From the NCBI GenBank assembly GCA_963693315.1, contig OY856186.1, positions 94,948,132-95,012,131 of the forward strand: 64,000 nt of DNA. Reading direction: 5' to 3'. Every line of letters begins with the position of its first letter. Position 1 is the stretch's first letter. Positions 11,841 to 23,597 of the stretch are shown piece after piece. Below the pieces are notes generated by a model. That model was not told the DNA's origin. It did not search any database and worked only from the letters and a program-made list of their open reading frames with translations. Origin of the DNA: Diogma glabrata. Taxonomy: Eukaryota > Arthropoda > Insecta > Diptera > Cylindrotomidae. The position numbers were made by a program, and so were the translations under genes.

Positions 11841-13092
11841 AGAAGCTGGCGTTATTGAAGCTTTCTTTAGCCACCATAAAACGCTTTCGATAAGACTCAA
11901 CCCAACGTGAATTCAAGGCAATTAGAAATTTTGTAAAGATTGAATGAAAATTAAAGCGGTCGGCTCATCATTTCAAATGTTATTTTAAGGAGGTTGGGAG
12001 TGGAAATTTTGGAAAAAAAAAAGTATTTTTGACCTTGTCGACTCCTTTCTAGTCCAAAACAATTTTTTTTGTAATTTTCGAAAGCACATTTTTTGAGTTA
12101 TGTTAAAACATGTGAAAAACTTCCATATCCCCCTTCCCCTAACCTCGAATATTCCACAAGAAAAAATTTGAAAAATTCATGGTTATGGGAAATGGTGTAA
12201 GATTGATTGATTGAAAACTATAGCGGTCGGCTCACCATTTCAAATGTTATTTTGAAGGGGTTGAGAATGGAAATTTTTAGTGTGGGAGTGGGGAAGGATG
12301 AAAAGAAGCTTTTTGGACCCAAATGTATGGGGTATCAAAGAGCATCTAATTTACGAAACAGCACCTAATTTTAGAAACATTCCAATTTTTTTAAAACCAA
12401 AAAACCGCATCAAAAGGTCGAAATTTAGTTAACACAGAAAAAGGAATTCGGTCGAAACCTAGACACCTTTGAAGAACGAAGCGGCAAATTTTTAAATAAA
12501 TTGCCACCGTATAAGGATAAAATTAGTTCTATCAGTTAATTATGTATTTTACAATAAACTTCAATTCTATATAAACTTTCGTCTATAAATGCAGAAAACA
12601 GAGTGCCCATAAACAAGTTTTTAAAAAAATTAAAATTTTCCAGAGAAATAATTCAAATTTCATGACTTTACATGACTTTCCCTGACCCAAAAACCAATCC
12701 CCTGACTTTGCACGAATATTTTTGCTGTATAGATTTCGGTTTTCTTAAAACCATTTATCAAAACTATAATTCGTAATAAAAAATCGATCGAAAACATTCG
12801 TAAGGGTAACGAATCCTAGCAAGTTATCTCATTCATTATAGAAAAAAATTACGTTTAAAAAGTAATTTGTACATGAAAATGTAACCGACCTCTTTTTACT
12901 GGCGGCGATTTTAAGTGTTAATAACACTAAATTACACTAAATTACACTAAATTAATAACACCTTTGGTCTAAAGCGTAAACATTTTAAATCCCCAAATAA
13001 ATACATATTGCAATATTTTTTAAATTAATTACAAACAATCTCTCTATCAAAAAAAATATCTATCTCAAAACGCTTTGCTTGCCCAGAAGTCA

Positions 13093-13237
13093 CATCGATA
13101 AGTATCGATATATCGATAAGTGACCGATATATCGATATATTCCTTTATCGATACATCGATATATCCATATTTAATCATTCCGATATCGTTCTTCGATACA
13201 TCGATAAATATCGATATATCGATATTTTTCCCGGGCA
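13093..13237. repeat. Dense TATCGATA cluster, copy 1
   Basis: About 145 bp made mostly of ATCGATA/TATCGAT words in both orientations. It recurs at 15313-15457 in the second copy of the 2-kb repeat. TATCGATA is the core of the Drosophila DRE (DREF binding) element, but here it behaves as a simple-sequence block. Confidence 0.85.
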
Positions 13238-13399
13238 CTAAATTACGCACAAATATAACGCAGGTAGATATACGCACAAATAGGATTCATACTGCCAACC
13301 AACTTATTATAACTGCCGAAATTATTATATCATACAGTCAGAATTGGTATTATAACTGTAGGAAGTATAATACTAATAATACTGTACACTAAAGTTTTT

Positions 13400-13599
13400 N
13401 NNNNNNNNNNNNNNNNNNNNNNNNNNNNNNNNNNNNNNNNNNNNNNNNNNNNNNNNNNNNNNNNNNNNNNNNNNNNNNNNNNNNNNNNNNNNNNNNNNNN
13501 NNNNNNNNNNNNNNNNNNNNNNNNNNNNNNNNNNNNNNNNNNNNNNNNNNNNNNNNNNNNNNNNNNNNNNNNNNNNNNNNNNNNNNNNNNNNNNNNNNN
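13400..13599. other. Assembly gap (200 N)
   Basis: Exactly 200 N, a placeholder of unknown true size, lying between two copies of the 2-kb repeat. Confidence 1.
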
Positions 13600-13815
13600 A
13601 ATTGTTAAACTCTGCCACATAATTGGTTGAAGCATAAAATTATTACAGTCAAGCAAATTGAGGTTGGCGATCTGTTCTTTTCGTTAGGTCTGATCTCTTC
13701 GTTAGTTCTGATACAGTACCACTAGTGCAGAAAATAATAGGGCGAAAATAAAGTAGCCACCATCACTGCGATTCATTGTGAATATTTAATTTTCCAACTA
13801 GCTGGAGTTCAAATC

Positions 13816-14067
13816 TTGTCGGTATACCGATCTCTCCAATGTTCAGTAGACATATCACTCGACTTTCTTAACCATGCTCTTGTTGGCAATAATTTAACGA
13901 TACTTTTGTCTCCAACTATTGTGATAGGTGACTTTAATGTTGATTTCAATAAAAATCCTCAAAACTGGCTCTCAAACTATTTTCTACAAAAAAATTTACA
14001 AAGAAAAATGTATGAACCAACGACAGTTGAAGCTACAACAATTGATAATATATTTTCCAATATATAA
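13816..14067 (+). pseudogene. Non-LTR endonuclease fragment, copy 2
   Basis: An open frame of 83 codons reads VYRSLQCSVDISLDFLNHAL, then the catalytic region TIVIGDFNVDFNKN, then TTVEATTIDNIFSNI. The GDFN motif and the TTIDNIF motif are hallmarks of the AP endonuclease domain of jockey-clade elements. A frameshift follows, with GVLEAFFSHHKTLSVRFNPT in the next frame, the end of the domain. Neither the N-terminal catalytic Glu region nor the reverse transcriptase is present, so the fragment is a passenger in the 2-kb repeat. Confidence 0.8.
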
Positions 14068-15312
14068 TTTAGAAGCTGGCGTTCTTGAAGCTTTCTTTAG
14101 CCACCATAAAACGCTTTCGGTAAGATTCAACCCAACGTGAAATTCAAGGCAATTAAAAATTTTGTAAAGATTGAATGAAAACTATAGCGGTCGGCTCATC
14201 ATTTCAAATGTTATTTTAAGGAGGTTGAGAGCGGAAATTTTGAAAAAAAAAGTATTGTTTGCCTTGTCGAGTGGGGTTTCATATGAAAGGTTAATATTTT
14301 CTAGTCCAAAACAATTTTTTTTGTAATTTTCGAAAGCGCAGTTTTTGAGTTATGTTAAAAAATGTAACCTAACTTCCCCTTCCTTCCGAACCCTAACTTC
14401 GAATATTCCACAAGAAAAAATTTGAAAAATTCATGGGTATGGGAAGTGGGGTAAGATTGAAGGAAAACTATAGCGGTCGGCTCACCATTGCAAATGTTAT
14501 TTTGAAGGGGTTGAGAATGGAAGTTTTTAGTGTGGGAGTGGGGAAGGATTAAATGAAGCTTTTTTGACCCAAATGTATGTGGTGTCATAGAGCACCTAAT
14601 TTACGAAACAGCACCTAATTTTAGAAACATTCCAATTTTTTTAAAACCAAAAAACCGCATCAAAAGGTCGAAATTTAGTTAACCTAGACACCTTTGAAGA
14701 ACGAAGCGGCAAATTTTTAAATAAATTGCTACCGTATAAGGATAAAATTAGTTCTATCAGTTAATTATGTATAAACATAATAAACATACAATAAACTTCA
14801 ATTCTACATAAATTTTTGTCTATAAATGCAGAAAACAGAGTGCCCATAAACAAGTTTTTAAAAAAAATAAAATGTTCCAGATAAATAATTCAAATTTCAT
14901 GACTTTACATGACTTTCCCTGACCCAAAAACAAATACCCTGACTTTGCACGAATTTTTTTGCTGTATAGATTTCAGTTTTCTTAAAACCATTTATCAAAA
15001 CTATAATTCGTAATAAAAAATCGATCGAAAACATTCGTAAGGGTAACGAATCCTAGCAAGTTATCTCATTCATTATAGAAAAAAATTACGTTTAAAAAGT
15101 AATTTGTACATGAAAATGTCAACCGACCTCTTTTCACTGGCGGCGATTTTAAGTGTTAATAACACTAAATTACCACATAAAGTAATTTGAAGTCTTTGGT
15201 CTAAAGCTTAAACATTTTAAATCCCCAAATAAATATTTTTTAAATTAATTACAAACAATCTCTCTATCAAAAAAAATATCTATCTCAAAACGCTTTGCTT
15301 GCCCAGAAGTCA

Positions 15313-15457
15313 CATCGATAAGTATCGATATATCGATAAGTGACCGATATATCGATATATTCCTTTATCGATACATCGATATATCCATATTTAATCATTC
15401 CGATATCGTTCTTCGACACATCGATAAATATCGATATATCGATATTTTTTCCGGGCA
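15313..15457. repeat. Dense TATCGATA cluster, copy 2
   Basis: Nearly identical to 13093-13237, differing by single substitutions (for example CGACACATCG for CGATACATCG). Confidence 0.85.
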
Positions 15458-15640
15458 CTAAATTACGCACAAATATAACGCAGGTAGATATACGCAAGAT
15501 AGATATACGCAAATAGGATTCAGACTGCCAACCAACTTATTATAACTGCCGAAATTATTATATCATACAGTCAGAATTGGTATTATAACTGTAGGAGGTA
15601 TAATACTAATAATACTACTAATACTGTACACTAATTTGTG

Positions 15641-16720
15641 AATTTTGGAGATGATGCCTATTGCAATAGGTAGTACATAGATCATATGAAGTCTACCTAA
15701 AAAGTGAAAAGGTCCCCTACATCTGCTTAAACCGAAAAAAAACTAACACAACCTAGCTACAACTGTAATAAATTATGATCTGACATATTTTATTCTTTTC
15801 AATATATAATTTCTCTCAACTGCAATAAACCTCAAATTAATTTAATACTAAGTTCAGCACTTCAATAACTCACTACTCTCATCAAATTCACAACTAATTC
15901 GATATTTTATCACAACTAATAAAATATCGAAAATTATAGTTCGTGAAGATTTGTTTTGTGATCGTAGTCGTTTTATTTTCTTTCAAGTACATCTGTGTGT
16001 TCACATTGTGAACTTCACACAAATAAATCTTATAACATTACACAAATTAAATGAAATTTTTTCGTTTAATTTATTTCAATTTCTTTAACTTTAATATAAT
16101 TTGGTTTAATTGAATAAAGGAAACAGAAATAAGTATTAAATTTGATAATGACCTTTTAGGCTTAAGAGTAAATAAAAGAAATAAAAGAGCAATTGTAAAA
16201 GTTAGTTGATAAATTTCCAGCTAAATAAGTTTTCTGAATAATTGTGCAGCACACGCTTGAGTCGTTTCAAAAACATGAAACGACTTTACATTTTATACAC
16301 TTTTGTGTTTCATGATGATTGATGTTCTAATTCTAATTTCCCTGTCCCAACATAAATTTTTTTATCTAACCCTTAGGTGTCCAAGGCAAATTTATACACA
16401 TAATATTAGAAAAAATCGTGACTATAATTTTAGTCAAGTTTGTCTGGAGATTTTAAGAGAAAATGGGTCACAAATCTGAATAAATTTTTATTACGAGACA
16501 TTAAATTGATAGAAATTCAAATAAGATTAATGTTCGTTTATTTTATATTTAATTATTAGACATTTCAGATTCTCAGTTTTTATTTTATTTTTCGTTCTTT
16601 ACTTTATTGCTAAATGTCTCAACATTAACTGCTTATTATATAACTGAATTAAATAATAATAAATTTGAGCCATAAAAACGTTTACTTATTATGAAAGTCA
16701 AATAAAAAGATTCAGCTTAC
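15641..16720. other. Intron (3' of exon 7), nothing recognised
   Basis: AT-rich sequence on the 3' side of the exon 7 donor. Apart from the decayed hairpin leader at 15660-15705 no element or exon was found. Confidence 0.5.
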
Positions 16721-16853
16721 CTAAATATTGAGGGCCGTTTTGTTGATGATTAGACCATTGAGGTGCACTCATTGAACCTTCCCGATTACGCGGCAGCTTT
16801 TCCTGATATGTTACTCGATTTGGTTGATTTTGAGATTGTTCTACTTCTGGAAG
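16721..16853 (-). CDS. Exon 7 of MANSC/LDLa protein: polar tail (not the last exon)
   Basis: The 133-base exon encodes 44 residues (LPEVEQSQNQPNRVTYQEKL, then a polar NQ-rich stretch ending NGPQYL) plus the first base of a split codon. Acceptor TTTTCAG and donor GTAAGC are good. No stop codon occurs before the donor, so at least one more coding exon must exist left of 16721. I searched the minus strand for a hydrophobic or PKD-like exon with phase-1 entry and found none that is convincing; it may be in the gap at 13400-13599 or outside the window. Confidence 0.75.
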
Positions 16854-17183
16854 CTGAAAATGGTAAAAATTAAATGAATTAGTTTTTTTTATAGTACATA
16901 TTTGCAGCACAGTTTAGTTCGCTGCACTGAATTTAATAGAAAATTCTATTGAAATCTAAAAATCTGAAAGTTATCTGTTGCGATCATTTCGAAAACATCT
17001 TTAACAGCATCCCACTGATGATGGGTATGTTAAAGTCATATAATTTTTATTTTTAGTTTTTGCAGAGTTTACAATTTTAATGTGACTTTAAAATTTCATT
17101 CGCAAGTTTATTTCGTTCTTAGCCCTAAGACTTAGTAGTGATTTTTTTTAATTTCATTCTTTTGGAGACGACTATAAAAATTA

Positions 17184-17790
17184 AATTTTCTCAGGCCCCC
17201 TCCAAAAAATTTCTTTTTGATGAAAAAATCACTAAAGTTTTAATAAAAAGAAGACGTGCAAAATCATCGAAGTTGAAGTTTTCAATTTTTTGAAAATCTC
17301 ATGAAAAGCGAATAAACATTTTTGTATAGGAAATTTAATTCTTAACAAAAAAGGTTCTAATAATTTTTGGCCTAAAACGTATATTTCTGAAGATGATTTC
17401 CAAAAAAACTTCTAAATCTTAACATAAATAATAAGGATGACAAAAAATACTAATTTCTGTTATGGAATCAAAATCATAAAAATATAACCGTGAAAAGAGA
17501 ACATAAAATTAGCACTTTTTCTTCAAAACTTTCGACATTTGTTTTCACGAGTTACGAACAATTCCCATTTTTTTTAACAATATCATCAGAAATATATGTT
17601 TTAGGCACAAAATGACCAAGACTTTTTTTATAGAGAATTAAATTTCCTTCAAAAATATTTATAACATTTTTTTTTAATCTGCATGTTTCCTTAGCTATAT
17701 GCAATTTTATCAAAAAATTAACTTGGACAATTTTGCGGTACGTGTTCCTTTTATTTAAAAAAAATTATTTTTTTCACTTCTGTATTAGGT
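17184..17790. mobile_element. Diverged fold-back element (relative of 27573-28334)
   Basis: The segment has the same order of blocks as 27573-28334: GCCCCCT near the left end, GTGCAAAATCATCGAAGTTGA, AAATTTAATT with ACAAAAAAGGTT, ACGTATATTTCTGA. These then recur in mirror order: TCAGAAATATATGTTTTAGG, GAATTAAATTTCCT, AATTTTGCGGTACGTGTTCC. It is thus a large imperfect palindrome about 600 bp long, lying in intron 6 of the host gene. Confidence 0.7.
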
Positions 17791-17799
17791 AATATTATT

Positions 17800-19159
17800 A
17801 TTTTTTACGTTACTTGCTCTGAAAGAACGGGGTAAAGAAGTGATATAAGGAGCGGAATATTTCAAGCGGAATATTTCAAGCAAATCTTCCCGCTCGGACT
17901 TTAATTTCTTTTCTTATAAAATTTACTAATGCATATAAGTTTACTACCAATTTGTTTATTTTATATTTTTTTTGTTATATTCTTTTTAATCATTTAATAT
18001 TTTAGAATCAATTTTTATTTTATTTGCATTAAAACATTTTATATTGACAGTGGAAAAAATTCAACTTAGGTAAATAAATAGGTGATGATATGATGTTTCA
18101 AGTTCGAAATATTCATCGCCTCAACGGCGTATTTGATAGCGTGTCTGGCTAAGGATTCGAATAAGGCACTGAAGAATAAGGCTCAAATTCATCCGCAACT
18201 CGTAAAATAAGAAGTGGAGCTTTTTTCTGAGAAACTTCCAACCATACCTTTGAATTGAAAAAATTCCAATTACTTCCTTACTAACTTGAGTATAATTGTT
18301 AATTAGAGTTAGAAGAAATATAACTGTTACAACCGGCCACTTAATCTATGATCTATATCTTTTATATTTTTATCCATTTTTTTAATTTAGTTAAACTTTT
18401 TGATGCGAAAATAACAAAAACTCCCCTCGATTAGAGTTACATCTCAAATATCAGACAATGCTGTAGAGTCACACAAACATACATACATCTAGCCCAAAGA
18501 AGTTTCCATGTTTAAAATAGCTTGTATTTAAAGCCACGATGAAAAGAAATCGCCAATTTTTTTATGTCAACATATTCCAAATCATTATGCTTATCAATAT
18601 GTGTATTGATAAGCATTTCTAATACGACAGTAGAGAAAATCTAAAGGTGACAAATTCCTCAAATTCACATTCGAATTTTATAGTTTTTCATACGAAATCG
18701 TGTTAATACTCGTTAAAAAGCATTCGCAGTATGGTAAACTGTTTACATAATGAAATAAACGAAAAAACTATGACTTATGTCGTTTGGTGAAAACTAGGCT
18801 CTTGATTTTACTAAAATTTGGTTCAAATCATGCAAAAAATCAATAAAATATATGATCCAAATTTCACTTTTTCCAATATCACCTATATGTAGTCACTATA
18901 GTGTCATATATTTTTATTTATTTATTTATTTTTCAATTCAAGATCTCAAAACAAGATAAACTGTATTTTTTACGGAAATTTAGATTACCTCAATTCCAAA
19001 TAACATTTGAAAAAAATTTTGAATTTTGGAAAACAATTCCTGATTCTCTTTGTGAGGTTTAGAAATATTTCACATTAATCTCCGCAGCATTTCTAACAAA
19101 TAAATGTGCTTTCTAATTTCTTTCTATAATGACCACTACAAAGAACAAATATTACTAAC
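17800..19159. other. Remainder of intron 6
   Basis: AT-rich, with a small direct duplication of CGGAATATTTCAAG at 17850-17880. No further element recognised. Confidence 0.5.
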
Positions 19160-19390
19160 CTTTTCAACTGTGGATGTCAAACTATTACTTAGTATTTTAT
19201 TTTTTGGTGAAGAAGGAACTAGATCCCTTGATAATAATTGTTCTTGCTGTTCCTGCTGCATTGATTTATCATTTTCTAAATTTAAATTGTTTACCCTGTT
19301 TGATCCTATAATATTATTATTGCTATTTTGAACAATCTTATTTATATTTGATGATGGAGTTTTTGTTACTACAATTGTATTAGCTGGACA
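19160..19390 (-). CDS. Exon 6 of MANSC/LDLa protein: last LDLa cysteine and Asn/Gln-rich tail
   Basis: The exon encodes exactly 77 residues. It begins CPANTIVVTKTPSSN, whose cysteine closes the LDLa repeat, and goes on with Asn-rich (QNSNNNIIGSN) and Gln-rich (MQQEQQEQLL) low-complexity sequence, ending SSPKNKILSNSLTSTVEK. Acceptor is ATTTTCAG and donor GTTAGT. The sequence has no recognised domain after the first cysteine and looks like an extended, fast-evolving stalk. Confidence 0.85.
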
Positions 19391-19449
19391 CTGAAAATAG
19401 AAATATTGAGATAACTTCTATAAATCATTAAATAATATTTTAACGTTAC

Positions 19450-19577
19450 TTCAGGCCCTTCATCACTTCCATCTTCACACTGTGGAATTCCATCGCAGGC
19501 ATTATAAACAGCAATACATTCACCAGAATGACATGTGAATTGAAAACGACTGCATTGTGAAGGTGATATTGATGTTG
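19450..19577 (-). CDS. Exon 5 of MANSC/LDLa protein: LDL-receptor class A repeat
   Basis: The 128-base exon encodes 42 residues after a split alanine. Five of the six LDLa cysteines are here, in the order QC, TC, EC, AC, QC, and the sixth is the first residue of the next exon. The calcium-binding acidic motif DGIPQCEDGSDE is intact, so the repeat should fold and bind calcium. LDLa repeats bind ligands in extracellular proteins. Acceptor TTTTCCAG and donor GTAACG flank the exon. The junction to exon 6 is phase 0. Confidence 0.92.
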
Positions 19578-19644
19578 CTGGAAAAAAATTGTTTTATTCG
19601 ATAAAAGTTTGGTTTTAATTTTGGCTTTATAGTAGAAACCTCAC

Positions 19645-19709
19645 CTCGGGACCTCTCAAGACCGACACGCATTCCTAATGGGGGAATAAGTGTAGTTGTT
19701 GATTTTTCT
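19645..19709 (-). CDS. Exon 4 of MANSC/LDLa protein: linker
   Basis: A 65-base exon encodes 21 residues (EKSTTTLIPPLGMRVGLERSR) between split Arg and Ala codons. It connects the MANSC part to the LDLa repeat and has no domain of its own. The 55-bp upstream intron and 67-bp downstream intron have AG and GT ends. An alternative acceptor two bases further in would shift to a frame that hits TGA, so the start at 19709 is chosen. Confidence 0.82.
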
Positions 19710-19764
19710 CTAAATTAAAAAATAAATTTTATTCAAAATTTTTATATAAAGAAATTTATCTAAC

Positions 19765-19979
19765 CTTCGATATATTTTTCCATCTCGAAGATTTGCTAAT
19801 TCTACTTCATGTTGTGATAATCCTAGAGATGGAGATTGTGTTTGAGGTGGTATTGTTGGTGGGGATATCACCTGTCGAATTGGCGTTAATACAGCACTCG
19901 AGTAATTAGAATGCCTTGCAAATTTACAACGGAAATTTTCTGGTGGTCCACATTGGAACAGAAAACATGTTCCTTGACT
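19765..19979 (-). CDS. Exon 3 of MANSC/LDLa protein: end of MANSC domain and Pro-rich linker
   Basis: This 215-base exon encodes 71 residues plus two bases. It starts SQGTCFLFQCGPPENFRCKF, giving the last three cysteines of the MANSC domain (eight in total with exons 1 and 2), followed by the NYS glycosylation sequon in RHSNYSSAVL. After that comes a low-complexity linker rich in Pro, Thr and Ser (PPTIPPQTQSP). The acceptor TTTCTAG follows a 12 kb intron; the donor is GTTAGA, a weaker GT site. The exon ends in phase 2 and is followed by three very short introns, so the four exons from here to 19160 form one compact cluster. Confidence 0.9.
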
Positions 19980-20820
19980 CTAGAAATAAAACAAAAAGTA
20001 ACTGGTTTTAATTTTATGTTATGTTGTTGATTTAAAGGAAAAAATAGCACGATTATTTGTTTATATAAGGCTCGTCATTCTTTCGGAGTATTCGAGCATT
20101 CGGTGATTATGTGTCGGATGCTATTGGCAATCGCAAGGGGCAAACTCAACTACAGCTAAACTTAGTAATTCTGAAGAGGTGAAGAAATAAGTTTTATAAC
20201 TTCATCGCAAAAACTGTATTTTCCACCTATTTTAAAATTACATTATTGAGATTAAGATCATTTGTGAGTTCTTATTCCATGTGCATCATATTCTGGTGTA
20301 GTGCTAATGGCCGTATTATCGGCTTACTAAAGTTTTCACGATTGCAAAAAGGTCCAATCACCGATTCTTTAAGTTTAAGTTTTTAAGTTTAAACGTAAGG
20401 AAAATAATATCTACCACAAAGGAGTGTCCTGATTTGAGATTGATTATAGTGAGATTTAAATTTGCTTACAGGTGAAAGGCCTTGGAAACTCCACTTTTTC
20501 ATATTGCATTCTTTTTCAACAAAACAATTTTACTCTTATTAAAAATTACATAAAAAACAATAAATTCAAACTAATGCGTATGATCCTTTCTCGAATAATA
20601 AAAGCAAAAGCCTACTATGATTTCATATGAATTAAATTGTTTATCTGAAAAAAAAATAGTTTTTTTTATGATTGTTTTTGGTTTTGGACTAGTACAAAAT
20701 TTGATGTCTTTCATACCCCCCCGTATACCCCCCTCCCCACCCACACACCCTTCCCACGCACGCCAATACACTCTTTCTCTTTTCATCCGGCTTTGATACA
20801 ACTACTAAGTGCTATCCATC
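19980..20820. other. Intron 2, proximal part, nothing recognised
   Basis: A C-rich tract at 20715-20760 (CCCCCC/CCACCC words) stands out in otherwise AT-rich sequence. No gene or repeat was supported. Confidence 0.5.
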
Positions 20821-20857
20821 ATAATTCAATCTCTTCTAATCTATTCTGTGTGCACAA

Positions 20858-20945
20858 AAGAACTATAATTCTATAAAAATCTATAAAATCTATATAATTC
20901 TATAAAAATCTATAAAAATCTTCTATAATTCTATAATAATCTGTC
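20858..20945. repeat. Degenerate (TCTATAAAA)n minisatellite
   Basis: Words such as ATTCTATAAAAATC and TCTATAAAATC repeat about seven times in 90 bp; similar ATCTATAATC words recur at 21885-21915. Confidence 0.75.
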
Positions 20946-21096
20946 GCAGTCCCCAATGTAGCAGTGGACTGTATAACTTTGTTGTTGACTATGATGATAG
21001 TGGTGACATCAGAGAGTTGACAAGTGGTCCTTAGATTAATGAATATATATGTTCAAAATCTGTAGTGATGATTCATACGATTGTTAAAATCATGCC

Positions 21097-21775
21097 GATG
21101 ATTATAGTTGGTTTCAATCGAGGAATATATATAGATTGGCGATGAGTGAATGTTTTCACCAATTTGAATTATGTGTATAAGTTCGATGAGCACATTTAGT
21201 AACAACGGTTCATATAGTCATTATATATAATGGCGATGATCATAGTTGGTATTAATTGATGAATATATATGAAGTAGCGAAGAGTAGACAATTCACCAAC
21301 TTGATGATTATGTATAAACTTGATGAATACAAATATTAGCGATGGCTCATATAATTATTATATGTAACGGCGATAATCAAAGTTGATTTAAATCGATGAA
21401 TATGTATATAATAGCGATGAATAAATATTTTCACCAACTTGATAGTTGTGTATAGTTTCGATGATTACAACTACTAACGAAGGTTCATATAATTATATAT
21501 ATTGACGATGATTATAGTTGGTTTTAATTGATGAATATATATTTAAAGTAGCGATGAGTGGACAATTCACCAACTTGATAATTATGTATAATTTCGATGA
21601 GTACAAGTAGTAACGACGGCTCATATAATTATTACATGTAATGCCGATGATCAAAGTTCATTTAAATCGATGAATATGTATATAATAGCGATGAATAAAT
21701 ATTTCACCAACTTGATAGTTGTAGTATAAAATTGTGACTATGTAGATGATGTCAACTTGATGTAAAAATCGCGCA
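21097..21775 (+). repeat. ~137-bp tandem array with alternating unit types
   Basis: Units start with GATGAT-A or GATAAT-A at 21097, 21235, 21372, 21507 and 21646, so periods are 138, 137, 135 and 139. Each contains TTCACCAACTTGAT and a TTCGATGA-TACA block. Units 3 and 5 share ATCAAAGTT-ATTTAAATCG and TATATAATAGCGATGAATAA, whereas units 2 and 4 share ATAGTTGGT-TTAATTGATG and AAGTAGCGA-GAGT. That gives an ABAB higher-order pattern of about 274 bp. Confidence 0.88.
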
Positions 21776-22199
21776 AACCAAAGCGCATGTACCATAACAC
21801 ATGTTCCGCTGCCTACGAAAAAACAACACTATAATAAAGCAATAATTCGATTAAAATCACCTGGATTTTTGACGATATCGTTGAACATAATCTATAATCT
21901 ATAATCTATAATTCTAAAAAAACCTCACCACCGGTGCTATAAAAAACCATCGTGAGGTGTACATACTATAAATTTTTATACGATCAATCACAAATGGTTG
22001 GAAATAATAATAATTTGTTTTTCCTATTTTTACAGAAAATGAAACTATGCAAAAATGATGCTAGAAAACAATTATATGAGTTTTAGCACTATCTGTCATA
22101 TAAAAAAGTAGGGTCTGCGTCGGACCAGACGGTGGAAGTTATACTTCTTTGGCCATTCGCTCGCACACACGCACACTGACAGACAGATAGGATACATTA

Positions 22200-22530
22200 A
22201 AAAAAATAACTAAAAAAAAACCAAAATATTATTCAAAAAAAAAAAATATAAAAAAAAATATTATTCAAAAAAAAAAAATATTATTCAAAAGAAAAAAATA
22301 TAATACAAAAAAAAAAAATATCGTTAAAAAAAAAAGTAAAAAAAAAACATATTGTTCAAAAAATAAATAAAAAAAAATATTGTTCAAAAAAAAATTATTA
22401 TTCAAAAAGTATAAGAACGTACAATCGTCGATTTTTCTTAGTTTTCTTAGTCAAAAATATAAAAAAAAAAATATTCAAAAAAAAAAATGTTATCCAAAAT
22501 GAAAAAAAAATATTATTCAAAAAACTAATA
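22200..22530. repeat. A-rich low-complexity tract
   Basis: Poly(A) runs separated by TATTATTCA and TATTGTTCA words on the plus strand; a decayed simple repeat of about 20 bp period. Confidence 0.8.
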
Positions 22531-22539
22531 ATTATTGAT

Positions 22540-23597
22540 TACTAGAAGGTACCCGCACGGCGATTTCCGTGCTTCCCAGATAAAGTTGTTGAAAACTGTT
22601 TTTTTGAATAAATTATCCTATAGTTTTTTTTAATGTCATTTAATTTAACTTATTTTATTAGTAATATGTATATAAAAAGTTTGAAAAAAATGTAATAGTA
22701 TCATTTTACAGTCAGCAAAAGCCATTAAGTAAATGTCTCTAAAGCTATAGATAAATTTACATATTAAATGTATGTTAAAATTAAAACACATTTGACAGAC
22801 AAATAATAATTAAATAATTTTTATAAATGTAGATGGCAAAAGATTAAGGTAAGAAAAAAGTTAAAATTTTATTCCAAAGATTTAATTCAAATAATTCAAT
22901 GTGTCACGAACAATTAGGTGAGCGTAAATATATATGTTTATTGGATGTCACAATTGTCAATTACTTACTCCGAAGCCACCGTACTCGTCATACAAAATAT
23001 AGGTACACTGGTTCATTGCTATTGGTTTAGCGTCCTATTTCATGTATACTTATAATCATTTATCAATCCAGAAATTTTGCTGTTCTGAAGAGGGTCGTAT
23101 TGCAATTTGCAAATATATTTTATCGATTGTCTGCAATTGTTAAAGAATACCACCATTTTTAGTAAATATTTTCGTTTAATGGGTTTTATCCTTTATAGTC
23201 ATCGTCTTATTTCGACATTCCTTCCCACAACTTAAAACAAAAATTGGAATAAATAATAGTAAGACTAATTTCATTTGTGAATTCAGACTTATATATTATT
23301 ATTAAAACAGTCAAATCACACCATTTGTTAACATATTTGCATATATTTTATAGATCCCTTGCAATAACAATAATAGTTTTGAAAGTAATGGAGAAGCATA
23401 TTTCAATCAATAAGTAAAACACTTTAAACCTGTAGCTTTGATATTGTTCATAATCTTTTTCTTCGGTACTAAGGTTCCAATGCAAATTCTTGGTTAATCA
23501 ATATTTCTAAGAAGAGGAAAAGAAACGTCAATTTCCAATTTTGGGAACATGTGAGGGCAGTTCTGCTAATGCAAGCAGGTGTGTTTAATCATATATA
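22540..23597. other. Intron 2, unassigned
   Basis: No element or coding similarity recognised. Confidence 0.5.

Larger units (their letters stand above)
11369..13392 (+). repeat. 2-kb repeat, copy 1, carrying a captured endonuclease fragment
   Basis: From AATTGTTGAATTCTGCCACA to ATACTGTACACTAA this segment matches 13599-15640 nearly throughout, with small indels. It contains a piece of a jockey-type endonuclease (11595-11840), sequences repeated twice inside the unit (TATAGCGGTCGGCTCA at about 11955 and 12220), a CATGACTTTACATGACTTTC block, and the TATCGATA cluster at 13093-13237. The copy runs into the N gap. Confidence 0.9.
13599..15640 (+). repeat. 2-kb repeat, copy 2
   Basis: This matches 11369-13392 from AATTGTTAAACTCTGCCACA onward, with a cleaner endonuclease fragment, the same internal blocks and the same TATCGATA cluster. 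It could be a true tandem duplication, two insertions of one element, or an unresolved haplotype split around the gap. Confidence 0.9.

Noticed and set aside
18110..18170. tRNA-like or SINE head (TAGCGTGTCTGGCTAAGGATTCGAA)
   Set aside because: Resembles a tRNA body, but there is no complete B box, acceptor stem or A-rich tail.
20571..20801. Gly/Arg-rich minus-strand frame over the C-rich tract
   Set aside because: Simple-sequence translation without homology inside intron 2.
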